Part shown: one piece after another, positions 48,416-57,612 of the stretch
Layout: each line of letters opens with the position of its first letter
How positions within the stretch are numbered: position 1 is the first letter of the stretch
Origin: Pseudoalteromonas carrageenovora IAM 12662
GTDB taxonomy: Bacteria > Pseudomonadota > Gammaproteobacteria > Enterobacterales > Alteromonadaceae
Direction: 5' to 3'
NCBI RefSeq assembly: GCF_900239935.1
Contig: NZ_LT965928.1
Location: 1,964,975-2,028,974 of the forward strand
Length of the DNA stretch: 64,000 bases
Notes under the pieces: generated by a model
What the model saw: the letters and a program-made list of their open reading frames with translations, nothing else
Databases searched by the model: none
Told to the model about the DNA's origin: nothing
Made by a program: the position numbers and the translations under genes

Positions 48416-49546
48416 TTAACTTCTTAGTTTAAGCGTTACAAGTACTACACCATGGTCGGTAGTTAAATCATCACGCTCATACTCGGGATTTATTAAATGC
48501 CTATCGTAGGTATGGTAGCCGCTTAACTCAAAAAAACTGTCATCGTAGCCGGTATCAAACTCACACGAGAGCAAAATGTAATCAAGTACCGAACTACTCG
48601 CACCATAGTAATGGGTTGGTTTCCTAATTAGCTGAGCTTCAACATTTACATTTTCAGTGCTTTTAACTATGCAATCAGAGTGGTCATTGTCGGGTGTATC
48701 AGTGCTATTTAAGTTTACTGCGTTAATTCGGTTAAGCTCTGCTTTTTTATATAAATCCCACGAGTCATTCAAGCAGTATTTCACAAGGTAGGTTTTTGCA
48801 TCAAATGCGGGGGCAAAACGCAGCGTACTTGTAAGTAAGTGGCTAAGTACACCATCAGATAGCTCGTTGTTAAAATCTCCCATTAATACCATGGGTTGCT
48901 TCGTAGCTTCACGACGGGCAATCATTTGTATCATTAATAGTGTGGCTTCGCTGCCACGCTGAATAGTTGAGCCCCACCCGCCCGCTACATTCGCTTTTAA
49001 TATTTCGATTATATTTTTCTCGGGCGTTAGCTCTTTATTATGTTCATCAACTTCAATGGATGGGCGCTTAGATTTAAAATGCACCACATAACAATCGGTA
49101 TTGCCTATATGCGGAAGCGTTAGGGTTGCTCTTAGTACTTTGCGACTAAATGTAAAATCACTACTAAGACCAAGCTCAATTGCAAGGTCGCTATCGTGCT
49201 CAACCGCAGCCACTTCAATAATTGGGTATTTAGAGGCAATAGCCACCACAGGGCGTTTATAAATAAAGTCATCAATCACTTCTGGCGTATCAACTACTGC
49301 AAAGTAATTATAACCTTGCCCGCCGACTAACTCTTTTAAAGAATCAATGCTAAAGACTTCCTGAAAGCCAATTATATCGGGCTGGTGATGTGTTAAGTAA
49401 TCAATAATCCAACGCTGTTTCCTAGCCCATTGCTGCGCGGTATAAATTTTTTCGAAATCATAATACGCATTAGGCGGTGCAAGATAATTAAACAAGTTAA
49501 AGGTGGCTATTTTTAGCTCTGTATTAGTTACTATATCGTCTTGCAC
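48416..49546 (-). CDS. endonuclease/exonuclease/phosphatase family protein
   Basis: A 376-residue EEP-fold protein without a signal peptide. Catalytic elements are IATFNLFNY, DIIGFQEVFSIDSL, VLMGDFNNELSDG and the terminal TTDHGVVLVTL (histidine). The fold covers Mg2+-dependent nucleases and phosphodiesterases, so the substrate cannot be told. Translation starts at a GTG (MQDDIVTN) at 49546. It is divergent from the U32 gene. Confidence 0.85.
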   Translation of the reverse strand: MQDDIVTNTELKIATFNLFNYLAPPNAYYDFEKIYTAQQWARKQRWIIDYLTHHQPDIIGFQEVFSIDSLKELVGGQGYNYFAVVDTPEVIDDFIYKRPVVAIASKYPIIEVAAVEHDSDLAIELGLSSDFTFSRKVLRATLTLPHIGNTDCYVVHFKSKRPSIEVDEHNKELTPEKNIIEILKANVAGGWGSTIQRGSEATLLMIQMIARREATKQPMVLMGDFNNELSDGVLSHLLTSTLRFAPAFDAKTYLVKYCLNDSWDLYKKAELNRINAVNLNSTDTPDNDHSDCIVKSTENVNVEAQLIRKPTHYYGASSSVLDYILLSCEFDTGYDDSFFELSGYHTYDRHLINPEYERDDLTTDHGVVLVTLKLRS

Positions 49547-49779
49547 GCATATACCTGCAGTTAGTTGTTTTGAATCGAATGTACTGATGGATGTCGCCTA
49601 AAGTGATCGTTAAATTAGTAGATTATCATTGTATTACATGTACACGTAATAAAGCAGTTCGCTTTTAAGTTTTATAAAAACGTTATTGTTTGTCGTTATT
49701 ATATTTTTCAATAAATAGCATTAAGGTGGCTAAACATATAATATTCGCGGCAATTAAATATGAGCAAAGTGAAGTTGTA

Positions 49780-52071
49780 ATGAGCAGAAAGATCGAACTA
49801 TTAGCCCCAGGCGGTGATGTAAACGCGGTTAAAGCCGCCATTGTAGCCGGTGCTAATGCGGTTTATTGCGGGTTAGATACCTTTAATGCACGTAACCGCG
49901 CATCTAATCTTTCGTTTGATGAGCTTAACGGCGCACTTCGCTTAGCCCATGAATATGGCTGTGAAATATTTTTAACGCTAAATGTTGTTATATTAGAGCA
50001 CGAAATGGGTGCCCTATTTAAACTACTAAACCAGCTAGTAAATACAACCCTCGATGGCATTATTGTGCAAGATTTAGGGCTGTTTAATATTGTTAAAAAG
50101 CACTTTCCTACTTTGCATATCCATGCATCAACTCAGTTAACGACACATAACGAATCGCAAATTGAATTTTTAGCGCGCATTGGCGCTACACGTGTAAATT
50201 TATCGCGCGAGCTTAACTTAAATGAAATTAAAATACTGACCGATGTAGCACACAAGTGCGATGTATTAACCGAAGTATTTGTACACGGCGCATTATGTAT
50301 TGCGTTTTCGGGGCAATGTTATTCAAGCTCTGTAAGTGTAGGCAACTCAGGTAATCGTGGGCGCTGCTCGCAGGCATGTCGCGATGAATACGAGCCAACA
50401 GCCATGGGTAACAAACACCCACTTAACTTAAAAGACAACTCAGCCTATTTTGATTTACCACAGCTTGTAGCTGCAGGTGTTGACTCGTTAAAAGTAGAGG
50501 GCCGTATTAAAGGCGCTAACTACGTACATACCGTAGTTGATAGCTGGCGTAAACAAATAGACACCTTTGTACAAACCGGTAATTTAATTGAAGACGATTC
50601 AAGCTTATACAAAGTATTTAACCGTAACTTTACTAATAAGTTTTTACAAGGTGACATGACCAAAAACATGTTTACCGATAATCCGCGCGATCACAGTTTT
50701 GATCACGCAAACGAAAAAAGTAACGCTATTTCTGTTGTACAAATTTACGATGCGCAACAAGAGCTCGCAGCTGAAAAAAACGATATAGACTTACTTGTTA
50801 AAAACAAAACTGCCTGTTTAGATATTTCTAAACGTGAGCTACGTTTTGAGTTTAGCGGACAATTAAATCAGCCATTTACAGTAACACTCATAATAAACGA
50901 TAAGCACGACAACACCCTAGCAGAGCAAAGCACTTTGCAACCTCAACGCTTTGAAGTGAAATCGCAAATGATGATGCAAGCCGCTGATAAATCAATTGTT
51001 GATATTGCTGCCATTGATAAGCGCTTTAAAACCTTTAGTAATGCCAATTTTGAAATTATGAATATGGATTACTCAAAGCTTGGTAGCAACTTAAGTATTC
51101 CGTTTAAAGAGCTTGCCCGTATTAAAAAGCAAGTAGCGTTTTTATTAAACGAAGGTAAGTACGTAATAGCACCAGTAGAATTACCAAAACTCGTTAACCA
51201 CCCTAAAGCCAATAACGACATAACGCTGTCTGTTTTAATATCGGACATAAAAGACGTTCATTTATGCGATTTAACAAAGGGCGATGTTTACTTTAAATTA
51301 CCTGAAAGCTTTAGGACCGATAACGATAAATACATAAATGTATTTTTAGAGCACCCACAGTTAATTCCGTGGTTTCCGGCTGTGCTAATTGGTAAAGATT
51401 TTGACGAAGCTGTGCGTTTACTAGAAGTGGCAAAACCTAAACTTATAATTAGTAACAACACAGGCGTGGCGTATAAAGCTGTGCAAGTGGGTATTGAGTG
51501 GATAGCAGGTCCACTTCTTAATACAACAAACTCTTATGCGTTACTTACGCTACAAGAAGATTTAAACGCCAAAGGCGCCTTTATTTCCAACGAAATAAAC
51601 AAACCACAAATGCGTAACATTAAACGCCCTAATAACTTTAAAATGTTGTACAGCATTTATCACCCAATACTTATGATGACCAGCCGCCAGTGCTTTTTCC
51701 AGCAAACCGTTGGCTGTAAAAAACCACGTATTGACGCAAGTTGTATGCTCAGTTGTAAAAAAGAAACCACCGTTACTAATGTAAAAGGCATTAGCTTTGC
51801 CATTGATAAACAAAAAGGCGGCTATCCGAGTATATATAATCACGAGCAATTTTTAAATATGGATATTGTGAGCGACTTTGCCGATAAGTTTGACGAGTTT
51901 ATGATTGATTTAACCGATATAGGCTCAGGCTCAAAAGAAAAACTCGATAAAGCCGAGTTACTCGCGTACTTTCAAAACTTAATTAGCGGGCAAACACACG
52001 CGGTTGAACACTTAAATAGCATGGTTAAAGTACAAACCCGCCAGCAATATGTTGAAGGCCTAAATAGCTAA
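49780..52071 (+). CDS. rlhA: U32 family protein RlhA-like (23S rRNA hydroxylation)
   Basis: A 763-residue U32-family protein. The N-terminal domain has KIELLAPGGDVNAVKAAIVAGANAVYCG (positions 4-31), VQDLGLF and the cysteine-containing block GQCYSSSVSVGNSGNRGRCSQACR typical of the YdcP/RlhA type. E. coli RlhA makes 5-hydroxycytidine 2501. A C-terminal half with MTSRQCFFQQTVGCKKP adds further cysteines. E. coli RlhA is about 650 residues, so this form is longer. The frame opens at 49690, but MSRKIELLAPG at 49780 is the standard start. A GST gene follows 9 bases after it. Confidence 0.85.
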   Translation: MSRKIELLAPGGDVNAVKAAIVAGANAVYCGLDTFNARNRASNLSFDELNGALRLAHEYGCEIFLTLNVVILEHEMGALFKLLNQLVNTTLDGIIVQDLGLFNIVKKHFPTLHIHASTQLTTHNESQIEFLARIGATRVNLSRELNLNEIKILTDVAHKCDVLTEVFVHGALCIAFSGQCYSSSVSVGNSGNRGRCSQACRDEYEPTAMGNKHPLNLKDNSAYFDLPQLVAAGVDSLKVEGRIKGANYVHTVVDSWRKQIDTFVQTGNLIEDDSSLYKVFNRNFTNKFLQGDMTKNMFTDNPRDHSFDHANEKSNAISVVQIYDAQQELAAEKNDIDLLVKNKTACLDISKRELRFEFSGQLNQPFTVTLIINDKHDNTLAEQSTLQPQRFEVKSQMMMQAADKSIVDIAAIDKRFKTFSNANFEIMNMDYSKLGSNLSIPFKELARIKKQVAFLLNEGKYVIAPVELPKLVNHPKANNDITLSVLISDIKDVHLCDLTKGDVYFKLPESFRTDNDKYINVFLEHPQLIPWFPAVLIGKDFDEAVRLLEVAKPKLIISNNTGVAYKAVQVGIEWIAGPLLNTTNSYALLTLQEDLNAKGAFISNEINKPQMRNIKRPNNFKMLYSIYHPILMMTSRQCFFQQTVGCKKPRIDASCMLSCKKETTVTNVKGISFAIDKQKGGYPSIYNHEQFLNMDIVSDFADKFDEFMIDLTDIGSGSKEKLDKAELLAYFQNLISGQTHAVEHLNSMVKVQTRQQYVEGLNS

Positions 52072-52080
52072 GGTAACTTA

Positions 52081-52740
52081 ATGACACTGCCATTATTATA
52101 CTCATTACAACACTGTCCTTATGCTATGCGTGCGCGAATGGGTATTTTAATGGCAGAGCAACATGTTTTACTGCGCGCTATAAAAACCAAAAACAAACCA
52201 CCGCATCTTTTGCACATATCGCCTAAAGGTACGGTGCCAGTTTTGTTATTACCTAATCACCAGGTAATAGATGAAAGCCTAGATATAATGCTTTGGGCGC
52301 TTAAAGAGCACGATCCGCATAATTTATTACATACTCATGAGCCGTTAGCGCTTAGGCGTATGCTTGAGTTAATTAAATTAAACGACACACAATTTAAGCC
52401 CGTCCTTGAAAAATATAAATTTTACGCACGCACAAAAGACATGGCGCAGTTATATTTCCGCCAAGCATGTGAAGAATTTATAAAGCAATTTGAAGCTAAA
52501 CTTACTGCGCACAAATACCTAATAAGCGACAATAAAAGTTTAGCCGATTACGCATTACTGCCATTTATTAGGCAATTTGCCCGCGTAGATAAACACTGGT
52601 TTGCTCAAAGCGAATATACCAGGGTGCACGCATGGTTAAACCACTTTTTGCAAGCGCCTATGTTTACCAAAGTAATGACAAAATACGACCTATATATGGA
52701 CACAGGTAATGAGCATTTGTATGGCCCTAAAAATCGCTAA
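52081..52740 (+). CDS. glutathione S-transferase family protein
   Basis: A 219-residue GST. The thioredoxin-fold N-terminus LLYSLQHCPYAMRARMGILM carries a CPYA active-site motif, followed by SPKGTVPVLLLPN with the cis-proline and DESLDIMLWALKEH. The C-terminal helical domain spans about 95-219 (SLADYALLPFIRQFARVDKHWF). It is close to GrxB-like or omega-type GSTs with a catalytic cysteine. Nine bases separate it from rlhA, so it is probably part of that operon. The redox substrate is unknown. Confidence 0.85.
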   Translation: MTLPLLYSLQHCPYAMRARMGILMAEQHVLLRAIKTKNKPPHLLHISPKGTVPVLLLPNHQVIDESLDIMLWALKEHDPHNLLHTHEPLALRRMLELIKLNDTQFKPVLEKYKFYARTKDMAQLYFRQACEEFIKQFEAKLTAHKYLISDNKSLADYALLPFIRQFARVDKHWFAQSEYTRVHAWLNHFLQAPMFTKVMTKYDLYMDTGNEHLYGPKNR

Positions 52741-52819
52741 TGAATTATTCTCATCATGCAATTTAGGCTCATTATTTACGCTATACTGCCTGCCCCGTTA
52801 TTAACGTAATACAGGTATT

Positions 52820-54082
52820 ATGAACTACTCAAATTTTGGCACTAAATTTACACAACCCAATGGTATAACGCAGCTTATGGAAGATTTAGGCAGCGCCAAC
52901 AGCAGCAATAACCCAAATATTGTTATGCTTGGCGGTGGTAACCCCGCACAAGTACCAGAGGTTAATGCCGTATTTTTAGATGAATTACAAAAATTAGTAG
53001 CCAGTAATAAAGTAACGCAAGTGTTTGGCTTATACGATGGCCCAACCGGTAACGATGAATTTAGAGCAGCCCTTGCCAAACAACTTAATAGCGAGTTTGC
53101 ATGGGGGTTAACCGCCGATAATGTAGCGCTGGGGAATGGCAGCCAAGCTAACTTTTTTGTATTGTTTAATATGTTAGCAGGTAAAATGAGTGATGGCAGT
53201 ACCAAGCGTATATTGTTCCCTCTAGCGCCTGAGTACGTCGGCTATGCCGACCAAGGTTTAGCAGATGATATGTTTGTGGCTATAAAGCCCGACATCGAAA
53301 TTTTAAATACCTCTAATGGCTCAAAGCAATTTAAATATGTAATTGATTTTGACGCGGTTGAAAAAGTACTTGCTGAAGATAGCAGCATAAGCTCGCTGTG
53401 CGTATCGCGCCCTACCAACCCAACCGGTAATGTAATTACCGATGAAGAAGTACGCCACCTAGACGCCCTTGCACACAAATACAATATTCCCCTAATTATT
53501 GATAACGCCTATGGCGACCCATTCCCAGGTTGTATTTACACCGATGCAAACCTCACGTGGAACTCAAACATTATATTATGTATGTCGCTTTCAAAACTAG
53601 GCTTGCCAGGCCTGCGCACCGGTATTGTGGTTGCGAATAACGAGATTATTAAAGCCATTGGACGAGTTAATGGCTCTATGGTGTTATCACCTAATGCTAT
53701 TGGCCCAAGCTTGGTAACGCGCTTAATTAACGATGGCGAACTACTGCCTCTGTGTAAAAATACTGTGCTCCCTTTTTATAAAAATAAAGCCCAAACAGCA
53801 ATTAATTTGTTTGATGAAATTTTTGCAGATCTTCCTGTGTATTTACATAAACTCGAAGGCGCATTTTTTATGTGGCTATGGTTTAAAGATTCAAAAACAA
53901 CCAGCGAAATGCTCTACCAAAAACTTAAAGAGCAAGACGTGTATATAATTCCTGGTCATAACTTTTTTATAGGTATTGAAGATAGCTGGGAGCACAAACA
54001 CCAGTGCGTACGTATTAACTATGCCAACGATGAAGTAACACTTAAAAAAGGGCTTGAGGCAATTAAAGCGCTTGTAATGTAA
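52820..54082 (+). CDS. avtA: valine-pyruvate aminotransferase AvtA
   Basis: A 420-residue fold type I PLP aminotransferase, close to E. coli AvtA (417) through most of its length. Shared blocks are SNFGTKFTQPNGITQLMEDLG, NIVMLGGGNPAQVPE, VLFPLAPEYVGYADQGL, SRPTNPTGNVITDEEV and the PLP-lysine site CMSLSKLGLPGLR. It exchanges amino groups between alanine and 2-oxoisovalerate. It stands alone on the plus strand with an AT-rich leader. All PLP contacts are present. Confidence 0.95.
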   Translation: MNYSNFGTKFTQPNGITQLMEDLGSANSSNNPNIVMLGGGNPAQVPEVNAVFLDELQKLVASNKVTQVFGLYDGPTGNDEFRAALAKQLNSEFAWGLTADNVALGNGSQANFFVLFNMLAGKMSDGSTKRILFPLAPEYVGYADQGLADDMFVAIKPDIEILNTSNGSKQFKYVIDFDAVEKVLAEDSSISSLCVSRPTNPTGNVITDEEVRHLDALAHKYNIPLIIDNAYGDPFPGCIYTDANLTWNSNIILCMSLSKLGLPGLRTGIVVANNEIIKAIGRVNGSMVLSPNAIGPSLVTRLINDGELLPLCKNTVLPFYKNKAQTAINLFDEIFADLPVYLHKLEGAFFMWLWFKDSKTTSEMLYQKLKEQDVYIIPGHNFFIGIEDSWEHKHQCVRINYANDEVTLKKGLEAIKALVM

Positions 54083-54354
54083 ATATGCTTATTAGCATTA
54101 GGTGGGCTTATATATTCGTTTAAAATTTATGCAAACGCATTCTATCCCCTTTAAATTTATATATAAATTGGTATCCTACGCGACCTTTTTTAGCATATGC
54201 TTATAAAAAAGAACCAGTCAAGGAGCGACTATCGCTACAGGGCACTTATTTTAAGTGGCAGCAATAACACAAAGGCATCGCGTATAATTATTGGTTTTAA
54301 ACGTTAGATGTAACTTTAAATAGCAACATGCAATAGCACTATTAAGGTCAATTT
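54083..54354. other. intergenic region with two hairpins and a candidate promoter
   Basis: Two small perfect hairpins, AGCGA-CTA-TCGCT at 54224-54236 and CACTTA-TTT-TAAGTG at 54243-54257, lie 100-130 bases before the Nramp gene. A good -10 TATAAT at 54283-54288 follows, with no obvious -35. If it is the real promoter, the hairpins are upstream of the transcript rather than a leader structure. Confidence 0.4.
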
Positions 54355-55557
54355 ATGCGATTAGGACCAGGACTACTAGTCACCGCTGCCTTCATTGGGC
54401 CAGGAACCATTACTACGGCAAGTGTGGCAGGTGCAAACTTTGGTTTTGCACTCATATGGACATTACTGTTTTCAGTGGTTGCCACCATATTATTACAATC
54501 TATGGCGGCGCGCCTTGGCGTTGCAACAGGGCAAGACTTAGCTCAAGCGCTCAGAGCAAATATTCAAACACCTTTATTTAAATCTTTGGCTATATTTTTA
54601 GTTATTAGCGCCATTGGTGTGGGCAGTGCCGCCTATGAAGCGGGAAATTTAAGTGGCGCTAGTATGGGCTTAATTGAAATATTCCCGCAGGTGAACGCTC
54701 AAATATGGACCCCTCTTATCGCATTTTTAAGTGCAGCATTACTGTATAGCGGTAAACATAAAGTGGTTGAAAATGCGCTAATTTTACTCGTTATTTTAAT
54801 GAGCTTAGTGTTTATTTCCACACTTGTAATGGCATCGCCTTCACTGGGCGATGTATTTGCTGGTTTTATTCCTAGTATGCCTGAGGGCTCCATTACAACC
54901 ATACTTGCTTTAATTGGCACTACCATTGTCCCATATAACTTGTTTTTACATTCAGGTGTGCTCGCCACAAGGCATAATAGCAATAGCGATCTGAACAAAG
55001 TAATTAAGCAAACTAATGTAGATACCGGCCTCTCTATTACCTTAGGAGGCGTGATCACATTAGCTATTTTATCTACCGCATCGGTCGCCTTTTATGGCAC
55101 AGATGCGGGGCAAATTAGTGCGGCTAACATGGCCGTGCAGCTAGAGCCCTTACTTGGTGATGCAGCTCATTACTTTTTCGCTATTGGTTTATTTGCTGCA
55201 GGGTTAACAAGCGCCATTACAGCGCCGCTTGCCGGTGCTTATGCTGTGTGCGGCATGTTAGGCTGGTCTAACAATATGAGTAACGCACGCTTTAAAGGCG
55301 TTGCTATTGTTATCTTATTGTTTGGCGCAGGCGTAGCATCTCTCGGTTTAGACCCTGTTGCGGTAATTATATTCGCTCAGGCGGCTAACGGGTTATTACT
55401 TCCAATTGTAAGCACCTACCTTGTATGGCTGGTTAATCAAAAAGGAGTTATGGGAAACTACACAAACTCTTTGCTTTTAAACCTAGTAACTCTACCCGTT
55501 TTAATCCTAATTTTTGGGCTAAGTAGCTACAAACTCATTAGTTTGATTTTTAGTTAG
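54355..55557 (+). CDS. Nramp-family metal transporter with atypical metal site
   Basis: A 400-residue protein with about 11 TM helices and LeuT-type architecture. TM1 reads AAFIGPGTITTASVAG, where canonical Nramp has DPGN, so the metal-binding aspartate and asparagine are replaced by G15 and T18. TM6 reads TTIVPYNLFLH (192-195), where canonical members have M-P-H. The helix layout and the GxGxxxYExGN segment are otherwise Nramp-like. These changes recall the Nramp-related Mg2+ transporter (NRMT) clade, so Mg2+ or another hard ion is possible. It begins MRLGPGLLV with little N-terminal tail. Confidence 0.82.
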   Translation: MRLGPGLLVTAAFIGPGTITTASVAGANFGFALIWTLLFSVVATILLQSMAARLGVATGQDLAQALRANIQTPLFKSLAIFLVISAIGVGSAAYEAGNLSGASMGLIEIFPQVNAQIWTPLIAFLSAALLYSGKHKVVENALILLVILMSLVFISTLVMASPSLGDVFAGFIPSMPEGSITTILALIGTTIVPYNLFLHSGVLATRHNSNSDLNKVIKQTNVDTGLSITLGGVITLAILSTASVAFYGTDAGQISAANMAVQLEPLLGDAAHYFFAIGLFAAGLTSAITAPLAGAYAVCGMLGWSNNMSNARFKGVAIVILLFGAGVASLGLDPVAVIIFAQAANGLLLPIVSTYLVWLVNQKGVMGNYTNSLLLNLVTLPVLILIFGLSSYKLISLIFS

Positions 55558-55575
55558 ATTCTAAAATCATATTTA

Positions 55576-55606
55576 AAGGCCGCTGTTTACAATAGACAGC
55601 GGCCTT
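55576..55606. terminator. terminator between convergent genes
   Basis: Perfect 11-bp stem AAGGCCGCTGT / ACAGCGGCCTT with a 9-base loop, between the Nramp stop and the end of the minus-strand membrane gene. Confidence 0.75.
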
Positions 55607-55647
55607 CATTTATTAATCAGTAAATAACGTATGAGCCGTATTTATAT

Positions 55648-56106
55648 TCACACACCTAACTTTTTCGGGTTGCGAGCTGTCTTAATTAAGTGGGAGAACG
55701 TATAACCCCCAACCGCACCTGCAAGTAGCTGCATATAAAAGCCCCAACCTCGAGCGCCAGCTATAATATGAATATTCATAATCGATTCAATGGCAATGAG
55801 CACCACAGCAAGAGCAGTAATACCCGCTACAATAAATAACGCCATATTGTATTGTTTAATATTTTTAGTAAGCTTTGCAGACACTAAAAAAGCAATGGCA
55901 AGCGCTATGGCAATAATAGCGCCATAGGTAGGTAATAAACCTAACCAATCATCTAATGATAAATTAATGCGGTCACTTAAGCTGACTACTACGCCTACAT
56001 TAACTAATTGATTGACAACGTATTGGCTATGAAACAAGCTAGCAAGGGTAAAGGTAAGTAACCAAGAAACTAAAAATATAGGGAGTATACGTGTTAAAAA
56101 TGGCAT
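55648..56106 (-). CDS. membrane protein of unknown function
   Basis: A 152-residue protein with four TM helices (ILPIFLVSWLLTFTLASLF, LLPTYGAIIAIALAIAFLV, MALFIVAGITALAVVLIA, GWGFYMQLLAGAVGGYTF) and a basic C-terminus. I recognise no family. Its start codon overlaps the start of the divergent propeller gene by 16 bases, so the two promoters must lie within each other's coding sequence. Another start would remove most of the first TM, so 56106 is likely correct. Confidence 0.65.
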   Translation of the reverse strand: MPFLTRILPIFLVSWLLTFTLASLFHSQYVVNQLVNVGVVVSLSDRINLSLDDWLGLLPTYGAIIAIALAIAFLVSAKLTKNIKQYNMALFIVAGITALAVVLIAIESIMNIHIIAGARGWGFYMQLLAGAVGGYTFSHLIKTARNPKKLGV

Positions 56107-57278
56107 GGTTATCTCAACTTAAAATAAAGCTTTTTTCTTACAGTAGCAAAGGCTTGCAATGTAAACAACGACTCTCTCAATTAGCACTATTTTTGTTTGT
56201 AGGGCTTTTTGCGTCTACCGCCAGTGCCTCTACATTACCTAAAGAGCAGTACAGTACTCACACTCTAGCAACACAATTAAATTCGCCGTGGAGCATGGTT
56301 AAACTGCCAAATGACACATGGCTAATTACAGAGCGCGACGGCCACGTTGTTATTGTAAAAAACAATGCGCAATCAAGAGTAAATTTAAACCTTGAGGGCT
56401 TATACGTTGCAGGCCAAGGCGGCTTACTTGATATTGTGCTGTCGCCTAATTTTAACACTACTAAAGAAGTCATATTTACCTACGCACAAGGCAGAGCTGA
56501 GTCTAATCGCCTAGTAATTGCAAAAGCTACCTTTAATGGCACCGGCTTTTCAACACCTGTTATTATTTACACAGTAGCGACTGATAAAAATACTCCACAA
56601 CACTACGCTGGCCGCGCCCTCTTTTTACCCGACAACACTCTACTGTTTTCAACTGGTGATGGCTTTGACTTTAGAGAGCAAGCGCAAGTAATAACCAGCC
56701 AACTTGGCAAACTATTACGTATAAACCTAGATGGCACTATCCCAAAAGATAACCCATTTATTAATCACAATAACCCCAATGCACACGCTGTTTACTCGCT
56801 CGGTCACCGTAACCCACAGGGCTTAGTGAATGATTACGATACCGAGCAAATTATTAGCCACGAGCACGGCCCCGCAGGTGGCGACGAGCTAAACTATTTA
56901 ACCCCTGGCACTAATTATGGGTGGCCTGTGATCACCTACGGCAAAGATTACTCGCAAGCGCGTATTTCACCCTTCACCGAATATAAAGGTATGCAAAAGC
57001 CTAGCGTAGATTGGACGCCATCAATCGCCCCATCCGGCATGGCGTATTACGGCTCTAAACATGCCGCTTTTCCTTCATTACAACAACATGTACTAATCAC
57101 AACGCTCGTCGATAAAAAGCTGTACAGCGTTAATCTGGCCAATGGTGAATTTACGCAGTCTCACGTATTCCCAGAGGCGACAGGTAGATTACGGGATGTG
57201 TTTGTAACAGCTGAAGGTAATGTTGCGGTATTAACCGATGGTAAAGAGGCAAAGCTAATGTTGGTAATGCCGAATTAA
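56091..57278 (+). CDS. soluble PQQ glucose/sorbosone dehydrogenase-like (Asd/YliI) protein
   Basis: A 395-residue exported six-bladed propeller protein. A signal-type segment (LALFLFVGLFASTASAS) follows a 30-residue basic N-region. Family blocks are LNSPWSMVKLPNDTWLITERDG, GLLDIVLSPNF, LGKLLRINLDGTIPKDNPF, SLGHRNPQGLV and EHGPAGGDELNYLTPGTNYGWPV, characteristic of PQQ-dependent aldose sugar dehydrogenases in the periplasm. The start is a GTG at 56091 with GGGAG upstream; an ATG at 56100 is an alternative. Sixteen bases overlap the divergent neighbour's start. Confidence 0.85.
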   Translation: MLKMAWLSQLKIKLFSYSSKGLQCKQRLSQLALFLFVGLFASTASASTLPKEQYSTHTLATQLNSPWSMVKLPNDTWLITERDGHVVIVKNNAQSRVNLNLEGLYVAGQGGLLDIVLSPNFNTTKEVIFTYAQGRAESNRLVIAKATFNGTGFSTPVIIYTVATDKNTPQHYAGRALFLPDNTLLFSTGDGFDFREQAQVITSQLGKLLRINLDGTIPKDNPFINHNNPNAHAVYSLGHRNPQGLVNDYDTEQIISHEHGPAGGDELNYLTPGTNYGWPVITYGKDYSQARISPFTEYKGMQKPSVDWTPSIAPSGMAYYGSKHAAFPSLQQHVLITTLVDKKLYSVNLANGEFTQSHVFPEATGRLRDVFVTAEGNVAVLTDGKEAKLMLVMPN

Positions 57279-57319
57279 TCCCCAAAACAATATGAGGCTC
57301 TGTGCCTTGAGAGGGAATT

Positions 57320-57345
57320 AGCGGCTTAAAATAAGCCGCTTTGGT
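57320..57345 (+). terminator. terminator after the sugar dehydrogenase-like gene
   Basis: Perfect 9-bp stem AGCGGCTTA / TAAGCCGCT, loop AAA, followed by TTGGTTAATTTTT. Confidence 0.7.
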
Positions 57346-57612
57346 TAATTTTTCTGATATATTAAGTCAAGATATGACATATTTGGTTTTTCATAAAGTA
57401 AACATAAAATCCATTTTTAATAATACGAAATGACACAGATTTAACTTTTAATTATTTTATTACTTGATGTGTGGACTTACTTTTAATTAAATCCATTTGC
57501 ACCATGGAATGTCCACCTAGTGTATTATTCACTATTTTAAGAGCCATGCGAGACTTTCATACTCACTCGCTATCATCTGTGTAAATTTAGTAATAATTTT
57601 TATCTTTGTTAC
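57346..57612. other. AT-rich gap at the core/accessory boundary
   Basis: No established gene is visible. A 31-codon minus-strand frame at 57452-57547 (MALKIVNNTLGG start) has no ribosome site. GTGGAC at about 57471 and GTCCAC at about 57516 form a distant inverted pair. The region separates conserved genes from the immunity/IS/cassette segment. Confidence 0.35.

Noticed and set aside
54224..54257. Riboswitch-like pair of hairpins upstream of the Nramp gene
   Set aside because: The stems are short (5-6 bp), match no Mn2+ or Mg2+ riboswitch that I know, and lie upstream of a good TATAAT, so they may not be transcribed.
57468..57480. TGTGGACTT in the gap, similar to the IS3 terminal repeat
   Set aside because: Only nine bases match, with no CCCA and no second end, so it is probably chance.
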